DNA from: Nocardia aurea
GTDB taxonomy: Bacteria; Actinomycetota; Actinomycetes; Mycobacteriales; Mycobacteriaceae
DNA: 64,000 nt
Direction of reading: 5' to 3'
Assembly: GCF_003123685.1 (NCBI RefSeq)
Contig: NZ_QCYJ01000172.1
Span: 232,822 to 296,821 of the forward strand
This document shows positions 27,303-36,872 of this stretch, piece by piece. The notes under the pieces were generated by a model, which was not told the origin of the DNA, did no database searches, and saw only the letters and a list, made by a program, of their open reading frames with translations. How positions within the stretch are numbered: position 1 is the first letter of the stretch; each line of letters begins with the position of its first letter. Made by a program: the position numbers and the translations under genes.

Positions 27303-28775
27303 CTAGGCCACCTTCGCCTGTTCCGGTTCCTCGCCCTCGGTGGCGGCGACGGGCGGTCGCGCGCGCAGCAGCACCAGCCCGAGCAGAGCCGCCGCGGCGC
27401 TGAAGCCCGCGCTGATCCACGCGCCCGCCGACATGGCCGCGGTGAACGCCTCCTTGGCGGGTTCGGTGTACCCGAGTTCGAATGCGGCGCCGATGGATTC
27501 ACGCGCGGCCTCGGGAGCGTCATCCGGCATCCGCGAGGTGAAGACACCCGCAAGCACGCTGCCGAGAACGGCGATGCTGATCGCCATACCGACCTGTTGC
27601 AGCGTGTCGTTCATCGCCGAGCCGACGCCCGCGTGTTCGAGCGGGATGGCGTTCATGATGGCGGCGTAGGCGGCCGGACCGGCGAGACCACCGCCCATCC
27701 CCATGACGAGCATGCTGACCAGCACCCACAGATACCCCTGGCCGATGGCGAGGATCACGAAGGCCGCCGACATGACGAGCAGGCCCGACACGATCAGCGT
27801 CTTGTTGCTCACCGCTTTGCCCAGGGTGGCGCCCAGTCCGTTGCAGACGGCGGCCGCCACCGCGTACGGCAGCAAGGCCAGACCGGCTTTCATCGGGCCG
27901 TAGCCGAGGACGAACTGTAGGTACTGCGTCAGCATCAGCATGAGCGCGCCCATGCCGAACACCATGAGCAGCAAGGTCAGCGCCGTGCCGGTGAAATCCC
28001 TGTTGCGGAATACGCCGAGCGGCAACATCGGATGGTCCGACCGCGCCTCCCACACCACGAAACCGACCGCGGCGGCCACCGCGAGGGCGATCATGCCGAC
28101 ATTGAGCTCACGTTCGATGACGACGTAGATCGCCGCCCCCAGGGCGACGATGGACAGCAGCACACCGACCGGATCGACCGGACGCTGATCACCGACGGTT
28201 TCCGGCATGAGCACCAGCGCGGCGACGATCGCCGCGACCGCCACCGGGATGTTCAGCAGGAAGACCGAGCCCCACCAGAAATGTTCGAGCAAGGTGCCGC
28301 CGAGCGTCGGACCCGCGACGATGCCGACGACCGACACCGTCGCCCAAGCGGCCATGGCGGTGCGCCGTTCGTCCTCCTCGAATGTCGTCATCAGGATGGA
28401 CAGTGTCGACGGCATCAGCAGCGCGCCGCCGACTCCCATCGCGGCGCGCGCGCCGACGAGCTGCCAGGGTTCGGTGGCCAGGACCGCGGCCAGCGACGCC
28501 GCGCCGAACACCGCCAGGCCGATGATCAGCATCCGCCGCCTGCCGAATCGGTCGGAGAGGATGCCCGCGGTCAGGAGCAGTCCCGCGAAGACCAGGACGT
28601 AGGCGTCGAGGATCCACTGGATATCGGCGGGGGTCGCGCCCAGTTCCCGGATGAGGGACGGGATCGCGAGGTTGAGCACGGTGCCGTCGATCATCAGCAC
28701 CAGTAGCGAGAGACAGAGAACTCCGAGGATCCACCAACGACGGGGGTCTCGCACAGTGTTCGATTCCACTCGCAC
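27303..28775 (-). CDS. MFS drug/H+ antiporter (DHA2 type, 14 helices)
   Basis: An efflux pump of about 490 residues with 14 predicted membrane helices. The family motifs are DGTVLNLAIPSL in helix 1, GILSDRFGRRRML in loop 2-3 and GPTLGGTL in helix 5. It probably exports hydrophobic drugs or dyes. The start is GTG at 28775 or 28769, both inside a 10-bp inverted repeat shared with the divergent TetR gene, so expression is probably controlled there. The C terminus is a short acidic tail. Confidence 0.9.
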   Translation of the reverse strand: MRVESNTVRDPRRWWILGVLCLSLLVLMIDGTVLNLAIPSLIRELGATPADIQWILDAYVLVFAGLLLTAGILSDRFGRRRMLIIGLAVFGAASLAAVLATEPWQLVGARAAMGVGGALLMPSTLSILMTTFEEDERRTAMAAWATVSVVGIVAGPTLGGTLLEHFWWGSVFLLNIPVAVAAIVAALVLMPETVGDQRPVDPVGVLLSIVALGAAIYVVIERELNVGMIALAVAAAVGFVVWEARSDHPMLPLGVFRNRDFTGTALTLLLMVFGMGALMLMLTQYLQFVLGYGPMKAGLALLPYAVAAAVCNGLGATLGKAVSNKTLIVSGLLVMSAAFVILAIGQGYLWVLVSMLVMGMGGGLAGPAAYAAIMNAIPLEHAGVGSAMNDTLQQVGMAISIAVLGSVLAGVFTSRMPDDAPEAARESIGAAFELGYTEPAKEAFTAAMSAGAWISAGFSAAAALLGLVLLRARPPVAATEGEEPEQAKVA

Positions 28776-28807
28776 ACCGTACGACAAACTCGAACGATGT
28801 GCGAGTG
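28767..28807. promoter_or_regulatory. Inverted repeat operator between MFS and TetR genes
   Basis: CACTCGCACA at 28767-28776 and its exact complement TGTGCGAGTG at 28798-28807 frame a 21-bp AT-richer centre. Both start regions lie within or next to it. It is the probable binding site of the TetR protein, blocking both genes. Confidence 0.75.
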
Positions 28808-28824
28808 AATATAGAATCACGGGT

Positions 28825-29565
28825 GTGACCAAGCAGTTCTCCTCGGTATGGACCCGCGAAACCCGCCGCCCCAAGGCATCGGGGCTCACCCGCGACCAGA
28901 TCGTGACCGCCGCACTCGAGATACTCGACGCCGAGGGGTTGGCCGCGTTGAGTATGCGCAAACTGGGTTCCAGACTCGACGCGGGCGCGACGAGTCTCTA
29001 CTGGTACGTCACCAACAAGGACGAACTGCTCGAATTGGTCCTCGACGAGGTGTGGGGCATGCTCGACAGCGCCGAACCCGGGCAGGCGCCGTGGCGCGAG
29101 GTGATCACCACCTTCGCCTACAGTTTCCGCGAGACCCTGCGGGCGCACCCGTGGGCCGCGTCCCTGGTGGGCCAGCTGCCCAGCATCGGCCCGAATGCCC
29201 TGCGACTGACCGATCGACTGCGCCGCGCATTCATCGAGGCCGGATTCACCGGCACCGACATCTACCTGGCCAGCGGCTCGGTGATCTCCTTCGTCCTCGG
29301 CCAGGTCATCCCGGAACTGGCCTGGACCAACGCTTTCGGCGATGCCGAACCCGACCGGGAGGCGATGATCGACGACATCGTCGCGGTGGCCGCGGACTAT
29401 CCGGAGATGATCGAGGAGTTCCGGACCACGACGCGGATCACGCCCGCCGCGGCTCGCGCGATGGCCTTCGATTTCGGATTGTGCTGCGTACTCGACGGCC
29501 TGCACGCACGGCTGCGTCAGCGGGACCGGACGCACGACAGTCCGACGGAGTCCGCGCTCCCCTGA
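28825..29565 (+). CDS. TetR family regulator with TetR_C-type domain
   Basis: A 246-residue regulator starting at GTG 28825. The helix-turn-helix is at about 22-68 (TRDQIVTAALEILDAEGLAA, then LSMRKLGSRLDAGATSLYWY). The C-terminal domain resembles that of tetracycline-type repressors (AHPWAASLVGQLPSIGPNAL). It is divergent from the DHA2 transporter, a classical repressor/efflux pair. Confidence 0.9.
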   Translation: MTKQFSSVWTRETRRPKASGLTRDQIVTAALEILDAEGLAALSMRKLGSRLDAGATSLYWYVTNKDELLELVLDEVWGMLDSAEPGQAPWREVITTFAYSFRETLRAHPWAASLVGQLPSIGPNALRLTDRLRRAFIEAGFTGTDIYLASGSVISFVLGQVIPELAWTNAFGDAEPDREAMIDDIVAVAADYPEMIEEFRTTTRITPAAARAMAFDFGLCCVLDGLHARLRQRDRTHDSPTESALP

Positions 29566-29716
29566 TCCGACCGCGCCGAACGTATTCCGCGCCGTCGGAA
29601 ATGGTATATCCGGTGCAATAATTCGGGCACGCGAATTACCCGGCCGCCCTCGGCAATTGTCTGGCGAGAGCGACCGGGGAATATTCGATCTTTCCGAATG
29701 CCCTACTCCGGCATGG
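29566..29716. other. Short intergenic gap
   Basis: The 151 bases between two convergent genes hold no gene and no strong terminator hairpin. Confidence 0.4.
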
Positions 29717-30235
29717 TTACTGGTTGGCGCCGATCACGCCGCCGATGAGACCGCCGATGAGGCAGCCTGGCAGGAATCCGGCGACGAAGAACAAGAACCC
29801 GATCAACGCGCCGATCACGCATCCGATCAACGCCCCCGCGACCGTTGTTCCCGCGTCACCGATGAAATCCGCCTGCGCCGGGACTCCGCCGACCGGGGTG
29901 AGTGTCAATGTGGTTGCGGCGGCGTCGACTTCGGGCGCCACCTCCACCTGCTGGCCCGCGACCGTGTGCAGGGTGGTCGGCACCGTGGCCACCACGGCGC
30001 CGTCCGGCGCGACCACGGCGATCCCGGCATCCGGGGTCACCACGAACCGGCCCGAGGCCAAGGTCACGGTGGCCGCGGAGTGATCGGGAGCCACCGCGGC
30101 CGTGTATTCGACGCCGCGGTCGTTGCCCGCGAGCACCGGGGCGGCGACCGAGGGCGAACCGTACGCGGTGGCCGCGGTGACGCCGGTGGCGGCGACCGTC
30201 AGAACCGTTGCCGCTACCAATTTTCTGATCTTCAT
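29717..30235 (-). CDS. Secreted protein with glycine-rich hydrophobic C terminus
   Basis: The 172-residue protein has a signal peptide (MKIRKLVAATVLTVAATGVT, cleaved near AYGS), a beta-rich middle, and a C-terminal glycine-rich hydrophobic tail (ALIGCVIGALIGFLFFVAGF and onward) that could insert in a membrane. It is a paralogue of the protein at 45851-46441, with the same layout. No function is known to me. The ATG at 30235 is chosen for the signal peptide; ATG 30241 is two codons upstream. Confidence 0.78.
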   Translation of the reverse strand: MKIRKLVAATVLTVAATGVTAATAYGSPSVAAPVLAGNDRGVEYTAAVAPDHSAATVTLASGRFVVTPDAGIAVVAPDGAVVATVPTTLHTVAGQQVEVAPEVDAAATTLTLTPVGGVPAQADFIGDAGTTVAGALIGCVIGALIGFLFFVAGFLPGCLIGGLIGGVIGANQ

Positions 30236-30558
30236 GTGCATTCCAATCCAGCCGAATCGATTGATGTTCCCCGAGAAACGGACTTGGGACACCAATAATG
30301 ATGCGCGTTCGACATCATTCGCGGGCGCGAATCGGAGAATTCGAATCAGGTTGGCGGAACGTCTGATCGGCCCGATTTTTCGGGTCTTGCGATCATGCGC
30401 TCCGGTAAATCTTCGCCCGTCACGGACTGTCGATCACATTCGCTACGGCTTACGTAGCAAACCGACGTGTCGCTATTCGATCACATATTGATCAACGAGG
30501 ACGCGGAACGCGCTCCGGCAGCGGCGAACACGGGCGCGAGAGGTGTCGGAGCCACGGC
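30236..30558. other. Intergenic region upstream of secreted protein gene
   Basis: No gene is seen. The part from 30290 to 30490 is AT-richer than its surroundings and probably contains the secreted-protein promoter. Confidence 0.4.
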
Positions 30559-30587
30559 TCGGGCGGCGGACCTCGCCCGCCGCCCGA
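30559..30587 (-). terminator. Terminator hairpin after cobN
   Basis: Arms TCGGGCGGCGG (30559-30569) and CCGCCGCCCGA (30577-30587) form an 11-bp perfect stem with a 7-base loop, beginning 6 bases past the cobN stop codon. Confidence 0.8.
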
Positions 30588-30593
30588 ACCGCG

Positions 30594-33500
30594 CTACTCG
30601 AGTTCGCCCTCGGACTCCAGGTACACCTGACGCAGACGGTCGAGCGTCTCCTGTTCGGGAGCCGACCACATGCCGCGCTCGGCCGCCTCGAGCAACCGTT
30701 CGGCGATACCGTGCAGTGCCCACGGATTCGACTGCTCCATGAATTTGCGATTCACGTCGTCGAAAACGTAACTCTCGGTGAGCTTCTCGTACATCCAGTC
30801 GGCGACCACATCGGTGGTGGCGTCGTAGCCGAAGAGGTAGTCGACGGTGGCGGCCATTTCGAACGCGCCCTTGTAGCCGTGCCTGCGCATCGCCTCGAGC
30901 CAGCGCGGGTTGACCACCCTGGCACGGAACACCCGCGCGGTCTCCTCGGACAGGGTCCGGGTCCGCACCGCGTCCGGGCGGGTGCTGTCGCCGATGTAGG
31001 CTTCCGGATTCTTGCCGGTCAGCGCGCGCACGGTGGCGACCATGCCGCCGTGGTACTGGAAGTAGTCGTCGGAATCGGCGATATCGTGTTCGCGGGTGTC
31101 GGTGTTCTTGGCCGCCACCGCGATTCGCCGGTAGGCGGTGCGCATGTCCTCGGCGGCGGGCGCGCCGTCCAGGTCGCGGCCGTAGGCGAAGCCGCCCCAC
31201 GCGGTGTACACCTGCGCCAGATCGTCGTCGGTGCGCCAGCTCTTGGAGTCGATCAGCTGGAGCAGGCCGGCGCCGTAGGTGCCGGGCTTGGACCCGAAGA
31301 TCCTGGTCGTGGCGCGACGCCGGTCGCCGTGCTGGGCCAGATCCGATTCACTGTGCGCGCGCACGTAATTCGATTCGGCCGGTTCATCGAGATCGGCGAC
31401 CAGGCGTACCGCGTCGTCGAGCAGCGCCAGCACGTGCGGGAAGGCGTCGCGGAAGAATCCGCTGATTCGTACCGTGACGTCGACGCGGGGTCGTCCGAGT
31501 TCCTCGAGCGATATCACCTCGAGGGTGGTCACGCGACGGCTGGCCTCGTCCCAGACCGGCCGGACACCGAGCAGCGCGAGCACTTCGGCGATATCGTCGC
31601 CCGACGTGCGCATCGCCGAAGTACCCCATACCGACAGGCCGACCGAGCGCGGGTACTCGCCGTGGTCGGTGCGGTATCGCTCCAGCAGCGATTCGGCCAT
31701 GGCCTGACCGGTTTCCCAGGCCAGGCGCGACGGGACGGCCTTCGGGTCCACCGAGTAGAAGTTGCGACCGGTGGGCAGGACGTTGATCAGTCCCCGCAGC
31801 GGCGAACCGCTCGGACCGGCAGGGATGAAACCGCCGTCGAGCGCGTGCAGCACCCGCTCGATCTCGATGCCGGTCTGGCGCAGGCGCGGAGCGACCTCGG
31901 CGGCGGCGAAGCGCAGTACGGTGCGCACCGCGTCCAGACGCTGCGTCGAATCCCGCTCGCCCGGTGCGGATTCCACGATAGCGGGCGCGAATTCGGCGAC
32001 GATGCCGTCCACCGCGTCCACCGACCAATCGGTGGCCTGCAACGCCTCGACCAATTCCCTGGCCTTGCGCTCGACCACATCCACGCGATTGCGGGTCTCG
32101 GTGCCGGATTCGTCGAGGCCCAGTGCCTCGCGCAGGCCGGGCACATTGCGCTCGCCGCCCCACAATTGGCGCGCGCGCAGCATCGCGAGCACCAGGTCGA
32201 GTTCCATCTCGCCCACGGGCGCCTGGCCGAGAATGTGCAGACCGTCCCTGATCTGTACGTCCTTGATCTCGCACAGCCAGCCGTCGACGTGCAGGAGCAT
32301 ATCGTCGAACGAATCCTCGTCCGGGCGTTCGGCCAGTCCGAGATCGTGATCCATCTCGGCCGCGCGCATCAGCGTCCAGATCTGCTGCCGGATGGCGGGC
32401 AGTTTGGCCGGGTCGAGGGTGGAGATGTTGGCGTGCTCGTCGAGCAACTGCTCCAGACGCGAGATATCGCCGTAACTCTCGGCGCGCGCCATCGGCGGGA
32501 TCAGGTGATCGACCAGCGTCGCGTGCGCCCGGCGCTTGGCCTGGGTGCCCTCGCCGGGATCGTTGACGAGGAACGGGTAGATCAGCGGCAGATCGCCGAG
32601 CGCGGCGTCGGTGCCGCAGGACGCGGACATGCCGAGCGTCTTGCCCGGCAGCCATTCCAGGTTGCCGTGCTTGCCGAGGTGGATCATGGCGTCGGCGGCG
32701 AAACCCTCGTCGGCGCGCAGCCAGCGGTAGGCGGCGAGGTAGTGGTGACTCGGCGGCAGATCCGGATCGTGGTATATGGCGACGGGATTCTCACCGAAGC
32801 CGCGCGGCGGCTGCACCATGAGCGCGACATTGCCGAAACGCAGTGCCGCGATGACGATTTCACCGTTCGGGTCGGAGGAGCGGTCCACGTACAGCTCGCC
32901 CGGCGGCGGACCCCAGGCCTCGACGACGGCGTCGCGCAGATCCTGCGGCAGCGTGTCGAACCAGGCGGTGTAGGTGGCGGCGCCGATCCGGATCGGGTTG
33001 CCCTCCAACTGTTCGGCGGTGAGCCAGTCCGGGTCCTGGCCACCGGCCGCGATGAGGGCGTGGATCAGCGCGTCGCCGTCGCGTTCCTCGAGACCGGGCA
33101 CCTCCCCCGGCGCACCGAGATCGTATCCGGCCGAACGCAATTCGGTGAGCAGGCGGATGGCGCTGGCCGGGGTGTCGAGACCGACCGCGTTGCCGATGCG
33201 CGCGTGTTTGGTCGGGTAGGCCGACAGCATGATCGCGATCCGCTTGTCCGCAGCGGGAATGTGACGCAGCCGGGCGTAGCGAACGGCGATCCCCGCGACC
33301 CGCGCCGCGCGCTCGGCGTCGGGCATGTAGGTGGACAGGCCGTCGGCGTCGAATTCCTTGAACGAGAACGGCACCGTGATGATGCGACCGTCGAATTCCG
33401 GCACCGCGACCTGGGTGGCGACATCGAGCGGGGACAGGCCGTCGTCGTTGGCCTCCCACTGGGCGCGTCCGCTGGTCAGGCACAGGCCCTGCAGGATCGG

Positions 33501-34229
33501 CACGTCGAGTTCGGCGAGCGCCGCCACGTCCCAGGCCTCGTCGTCGCCGCCCGCCGAGGCGGTCGCGGGTTTGGAGCCGCCCGCGGCGAGCACGGTGACG
33601 ACCAGCGCGTCGGCCCGGCGCAGGGTGTCGAGCAGTTCGGGTTCGGCGGTACGCAGCGACGCGCAGTACAGCGGGAGCGGCCGGGCGCCCGCGTCCTCGA
33701 TGGCGGTGCAGAGCGCGTCGATATAGCCGGTATTACCCGCGAGATGCTGCGCGCGGTAGTAGATCACCGCGACGGTGGGCGCCTCGGCGTCGAGTTCGCG
33801 CGCCGAGCGCTCGAGTTCGCCCCAGCTCGGTAGTTGCACCGGCGGGTCGAAGCCGTGACCGGTGAGCAGCACCGTGTCGGAGAGGAAGGCGTGCAGTTGG
33901 CGCAGATTCTCCGCACCGCCCGCGGCCAAGTAGTTGTGGGCGTCGGCGGCGACGCCGCCGGGGACGGTCGAACATTCCATCAGTTCGGCGTCGGGCGCGA
34001 GTTCGCCGCCGAGCGCCACCATCGGAACACCGCTCGCGCGTACCGCGTCCAGGCCCTCTTCCCAGGCCCGCTTGCCGCCGAGGATCCGCACGATCACCAG
34101 GTCGGCGCCGTCGAGCAGGGCGGGCAGATCGTCCACGAGCAGCCGCGCCGGGTTACCCCAGCGGTAGTCGGCGCCGCTGGCGCGCGCGCTCAGCAGATCG
34201 GTGTCGGACGTGGACAGCAGCAGGATCAC
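30594..34229 (-). CDS. cobN: Cobaltochelatase subunit CobN
   Basis: The large subunit of the aerobic ATP-dependent cobaltochelatase, which inserts cobalt into hydrogenobyrinate a,c-diamide with CobS and CobT or ChlI/ChlD-like partners. The 1211-residue length fits the family, and the sequence runs through the CobN/BchH core (for example HLGKHGNLEWLPGKTLGMSA and GRNFYSVDPKAVPSRLAWET). The GTG start has AGGAAGG upstream. A cobalamin riboswitch occupies the leader and a strong terminator follows the stop, so this is a single-gene unit shut off by coenzyme B12. CobS/CobT partners are not in the window. Confidence 0.96.
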   Translation of the reverse strand: MILLLSTSDTDLLSARASGADYRWGNPARLLVDDLPALLDGADLVIVRILGGKRAWEEGLDAVRASGVPMVALGGELAPDAELMECSTVPGGVAADAHNYLAAGGAENLRQLHAFLSDTVLLTGHGFDPPVQLPSWGELERSARELDAEAPTVAVIYYRAQHLAGNTGYIDALCTAIEDAGARPLPLYCASLRTAEPELLDTLRRADALVVTVLAAGGSKPATASAGGDDEAWDVAALAELDVPILQGLCLTSGRAQWEANDDGLSPLDVATQVAVPEFDGRIITVPFSFKEFDADGLSTYMPDAERAARVAGIAVRYARLRHIPAADKRIAIMLSAYPTKHARIGNAVGLDTPASAIRLLTELRSAGYDLGAPGEVPGLEERDGDALIHALIAAGGQDPDWLTAEQLEGNPIRIGAATYTAWFDTLPQDLRDAVVEAWGPPPGELYVDRSSDPNGEIVIAALRFGNVALMVQPPRGFGENPVAIYHDPDLPPSHHYLAAYRWLRADEGFAADAMIHLGKHGNLEWLPGKTLGMSASCGTDAALGDLPLIYPFLVNDPGEGTQAKRRAHATLVDHLIPPMARAESYGDISRLEQLLDEHANISTLDPAKLPAIRQQIWTLMRAAEMDHDLGLAERPDEDSFDDMLLHVDGWLCEIKDVQIRDGLHILGQAPVGEMELDLVLAMLRARQLWGGERNVPGLREALGLDESGTETRNRVDVVERKARELVEALQATDWSVDAVDGIVAEFAPAIVESAPGERDSTQRLDAVRTVLRFAAAEVAPRLRQTGIEIERVLHALDGGFIPAGPSGSPLRGLINVLPTGRNFYSVDPKAVPSRLAWETGQAMAESLLERYRTDHGEYPRSVGLSVWGTSAMRTSGDDIAEVLALLGVRPVWDEASRRVTTLEVISLEELGRPRVDVTVRISGFFRDAFPHVLALLDDAVRLVADLDEPAESNYVRAHSESDLAQHGDRRRATTRIFGSKPGTYGAGLLQLIDSKSWRTDDDLAQVYTAWGGFAYGRDLDGAPAAEDMRTAYRRIAVAAKNTDTREHDIADSDDYFQYHGGMVATVRALTGKNPEAYIGDSTRPDAVRTRTLSEETARVFRARVVNPRWLEAMRRHGYKGAFEMAATVDYLFGYDATTDVVADWMYEKLTESYVFDDVNRKFMEQSNPWALHGIAERLLEAAERGMWSAPEQETLDRLRQVYLESEGELE

Positions 34230-34239
34230 GGGTGACCTT

Positions 34240-34378
34240 CCTCGGGTGACGCGCCCATCGGGATATTCGGTGCTCGCCGGGGAGGGTCTGGCTGTTCACA
34301 GTGGCGCGACCGCACCGGAATCGCACCGGTTTCCTCGACGCCCGCCGAGCATGCAGGATGCTACCTGCCCGCCGATCG
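34240..34378 (-). ncRNA. Cobalamin riboswitch upstream of cobN
   Basis: Read on the minus strand, the leader contains the conserved core GAGGAAACCGGTGCGATTCC, then GGTGCGGTCGCGCCACTGTGA, and AGCCAGACC at about 34284-34292 (the B12-box region). A GGCAGGTAGCATCCTGC element lies at the 5' end. The ribosome binding site AGGAAGG follows directly, so control is likely at translation initiation or by combined termination. Confidence 0.92.
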
Positions 34379-34407
34379 CGTCCCGACCCGGCATCGGCGC
34401 GCGACGA

Positions 34408-35016
34408 TCAGGACACCGGATGGGCGACCGCGCGCGCGGCCAGGAAATCGTCGACGATGCGCGCGCAGTCCTGCGGTGTGGAGGCGCGCAATCCGATCAG
34501 CTTGGCGAACACGAGCGGCCCCACCAGCTGCGAGAGCACGAAGAAGGTGTCGAATTCGCCGAGTTGGGCGCGGGCCTCGGGGGTGTCGAGCACCCGGTCG
34601 AACGGCACCCGGTATTGATCGATGAGGCGCTGGCTGAGCGAGGTGATGGTCGCGTCCTCGGCGACACGATCGGATCCGGTCGCCAGCCAGGCGAGCGTCC
34701 CCACCTGCAACGGCATGTCGCGGATGGCATCGGCCTGCCGTTCCAGCAGGGTGATCAGGCGTTCGCGCAGCGGACCTTCGGCCGGTGTCTCCAGCACGGG
34801 CGGCAGCAGGCGTTCGATGGTGGCGGCCCGCAGCTGCATCGCGTTGTCGAAATGCCGGTAGAGCGTGGTCTTGGCGACCTTCGACAGCTTGGTGACGCCT
34901 TCGACGGTCACCGCCTCCAACCCGCCGTCCTTCAGCAGGGCGGTCGCGGCGTCGAGCAAGCGGGCACGAGAACGCACCTTGCGCGGGTCGATATCGACGT
35001 CGTCGGTTCCGCTCAT
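34408..35016 (-). CDS. TetR family transcriptional regulator
   Basis: A 202-residue regulator with the helix-turn-helix at about 16-60 (RSRARLLDAATALLKDGGLE, then AVTVEGVTKLSKVAKTTLYR). It is divergent from a DHA2 transporter, and a 15-bp palindrome lies in the 109-bp gap. It likely represses the transporter until a drug-like ligand binds. Confidence 0.92.
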   Translation of the reverse strand: MSGTDDVDIDPRKVRSRARLLDAATALLKDGGLEAVTVEGVTKLSKVAKTTLYRHFDNAMQLRAATIERLLPPVLETPAEGPLRERLITLLERQADAIRDMPLQVGTLAWLATGSDRVAEDATITSLSQRLIDQYRVPFDRVLDTPEARAQLGEFDTFFVLSQLVGPLVFAKLIGLRASTPQDCARIVDDFLAARAVAHPVS

Positions 35017-35081
35017 ATCGCCCAGTATTCCTTCGCTTCGTGGGCTACCTCACCCGGTCTACCGGGGACCGAGCGACTTAT

Positions 35082-35096
35082 GCTACTCATAGTAGC
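35082..35096. promoter_or_regulatory. Palindrome between TetR and MFS genes
   Basis: GCTACTCATAGTAGC has perfect 6-bp arms GCTACT/AGTAGC around CAT. It lies 30 bp before the MFS start and 66 bp before the TetR start, the expected place for the TetR operator. Confidence 0.72.
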
Positions 35097-35125
35097 GTAG
35101 CGATACCCATAGTTGCGGAGGTCCG

Positions 35126-36718
35126 ATGGAATCCACCGAACGCGCCGGACTGTCCGCCGCCCAACGCTGGCTGCTGACACTGTCGTGTCTCGCGGTGGTC
35201 CTCGTCATCGCCTCGATGGCGGCCTTGTATACAGCGTTGCCCGAAATCGCGGCCGCGACCGGAGCCAGCCAGGCCGAACTCACCTGGATCGTCGACGGTT
35301 ACACCCTCGCACTGGCCTGCCTCGTGCTGCCCGCGGGCGCGTTGGGCGACCGATACGGCAGACGCGCGGTCCTCATCGTCGGCCTGATCATCTTCTCGCT
35401 GGCCTCGGCGATCCCGCTGGTACTGGACAGCCCCACCTGGCTGATCGCCGCCCGCGGCCTCGCCGGAGTCGGCGCGGCACTGGTCATGCCCTCCACACTG
35501 TCACTGCTGACCGCCGGATTCCCCGAAGAAAGACGCGGCAGCGCGATCGGGCTGTGGGCAGGCGTCGCGGGCGCGGGCGCGATCCTGGGCATCCTCGGCT
35601 CGGGCATCCTCATCGAATACTGGTCCTGGCTCTCCATCTTCGTCGGTATGACCGTCGCGGGCGTCGTCCTGTCGATCGCGGCGTTCACCGTGGCCGAATC
35701 GGTGGACAAGTCCCGACCCGAAATGGACCCGCTCGGCGCGATCACCGGCGCCCTCGCGGTCGGCGCGATCGTGATCGCCGCGATCGAGGTACCCGCCCGC
35801 GGCTGGCTCGACCCACTGGTACTCCTCGCGGCCGCCGTCGGCGTCACCGCGGCCGTCGCGTTCGTGCTCGTCGAGAAACGAGTCGCGCATCCACTGATCG
35901 ATATCAAACTCTTCGCCGACCGAGGCTTCGGCAGCGGCACCGCGATCGTCACCGTACAATTCCTGGTCACCTTCGGCATGTTCATGCTGCTCGTGCAGTA
36001 CTTCCAGCTGATCCTCGGATACCGGCCGCTGATTTCGGCGGTGGCGCTCGCGCCGATGATCGTGCCCATGGTGGTGATCTCGGCGATCTCGCCCTGGCTG
36101 GCGCAACGGGTCGGCCTTCGCATCCCGACCTTCGCGGGGCTGCTCGCGATCGGCGGCGCGCTGCTGATGATCGCCCGCATCGACGTCGACGGGACCTACG
36201 TCGACCTACTGACCCCGTTGCTGCTGATGAGCGCGGGCGTCGGATTGTGCACCGCACCCGCTACGGCCGCGATCATCGAGGGCACACCGGTGGAGAAGCA
36301 CGGTGTCGCGGCGGCGGTCAACGACGCCGCACGCGAAGTCGGAGCGGCGATCGGCATCGCGATCGGCGGCAGCGTCCTCGCGGCCGGCTACAGCGAACGC
36401 ATCGCACCAGCCCTACCCAACCTGCCCGAAGCCGCCCGCGAACCCGTCGGCGACTCACTCGCGGCCGCACTGCAAGTCGCCGAACGCGCGGGCTCCGCGG
36501 CGCAACCGCTCGCCGAATTCGCCAAATCCGCCTTCATCCACGGCCTACACCAATCCGCCACGACCCTGGGCTTCCTCACCATCGCCGCAGCCGTACTCAT
36601 CGCCTTCTGGACCCCCGGCCGACGACGCGCCACCGTGCCCGCCGACGTGGTACCCACCGAACCGAAGACGACGGTGACCGAAACGCAGACCGCGGCGACA
36701 TCGGCGACATCGGAGTAA
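35126..36718 (+). CDS. MFS drug/H+ antiporter (DHA2 type)
   Basis: The 530-residue transporter has 14 hydrophobic segments, the loop motif GALGDRYGRRAVLIVG and a motif C-like AGAGAILGILGSGILIEY in helix 5. It is a likely multidrug exporter. A GGAGG ribosome binding site precedes ATG 35126. The DNA of its last third favours CCA/CGAA codons more than the rest of the window, a mild shift in codon use. The TetR regulator is divergent. Confidence 0.9.
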   Translation: MESTERAGLSAAQRWLLTLSCLAVVLVIASMAALYTALPEIAAATGASQAELTWIVDGYTLALACLVLPAGALGDRYGRRAVLIVGLIIFSLASAIPLVLDSPTWLIAARGLAGVGAALVMPSTLSLLTAGFPEERRGSAIGLWAGVAGAGAILGILGSGILIEYWSWLSIFVGMTVAGVVLSIAAFTVAESVDKSRPEMDPLGAITGALAVGAIVIAAIEVPARGWLDPLVLLAAAVGVTAAVAFVLVEKRVAHPLIDIKLFADRGFGSGTAIVTVQFLVTFGMFMLLVQYFQLILGYRPLISAVALAPMIVPMVVISAISPWLAQRVGLRIPTFAGLLAIGGALLMIARIDVDGTYVDLLTPLLLMSAGVGLCTAPATAAIIEGTPVEKHGVAAAVNDAAREVGAAIGIAIGGSVLAAGYSERIAPALPNLPEAAREPVGDSLAAALQVAERAGSAAQPLAEFAKSAFIHGLHQSATTLGFLTIAAAVLIAFWTPGRRRATVPADVVPTEPKTTVTETQTAATSATSE

Positions 36719-36872
36719 TCGGGAGCCGACCACGCACCCGCCGTTCGGTGTGCGCACCGCTGCGCGGGACCGCCCGCGGCCGGTGGCGCCACGGGGGGCG
36801 ACGCGGTCCCGGATACGCCGAACCGGCCGGGCCTGGAGTGGATCTACGTGGCCTTCCCGACCCGACGCGGGG
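36719..36872. other. Short intergenic gap between convergent genes
   Basis: The 154 bases hold no gene and no strong hairpin. Confidence 0.35.

Noticed and set aside
30543..33833. 1096-residue plus-strand frame
   Set aside because: It is antisense to cobN; CobN motifs are on the minus strand.
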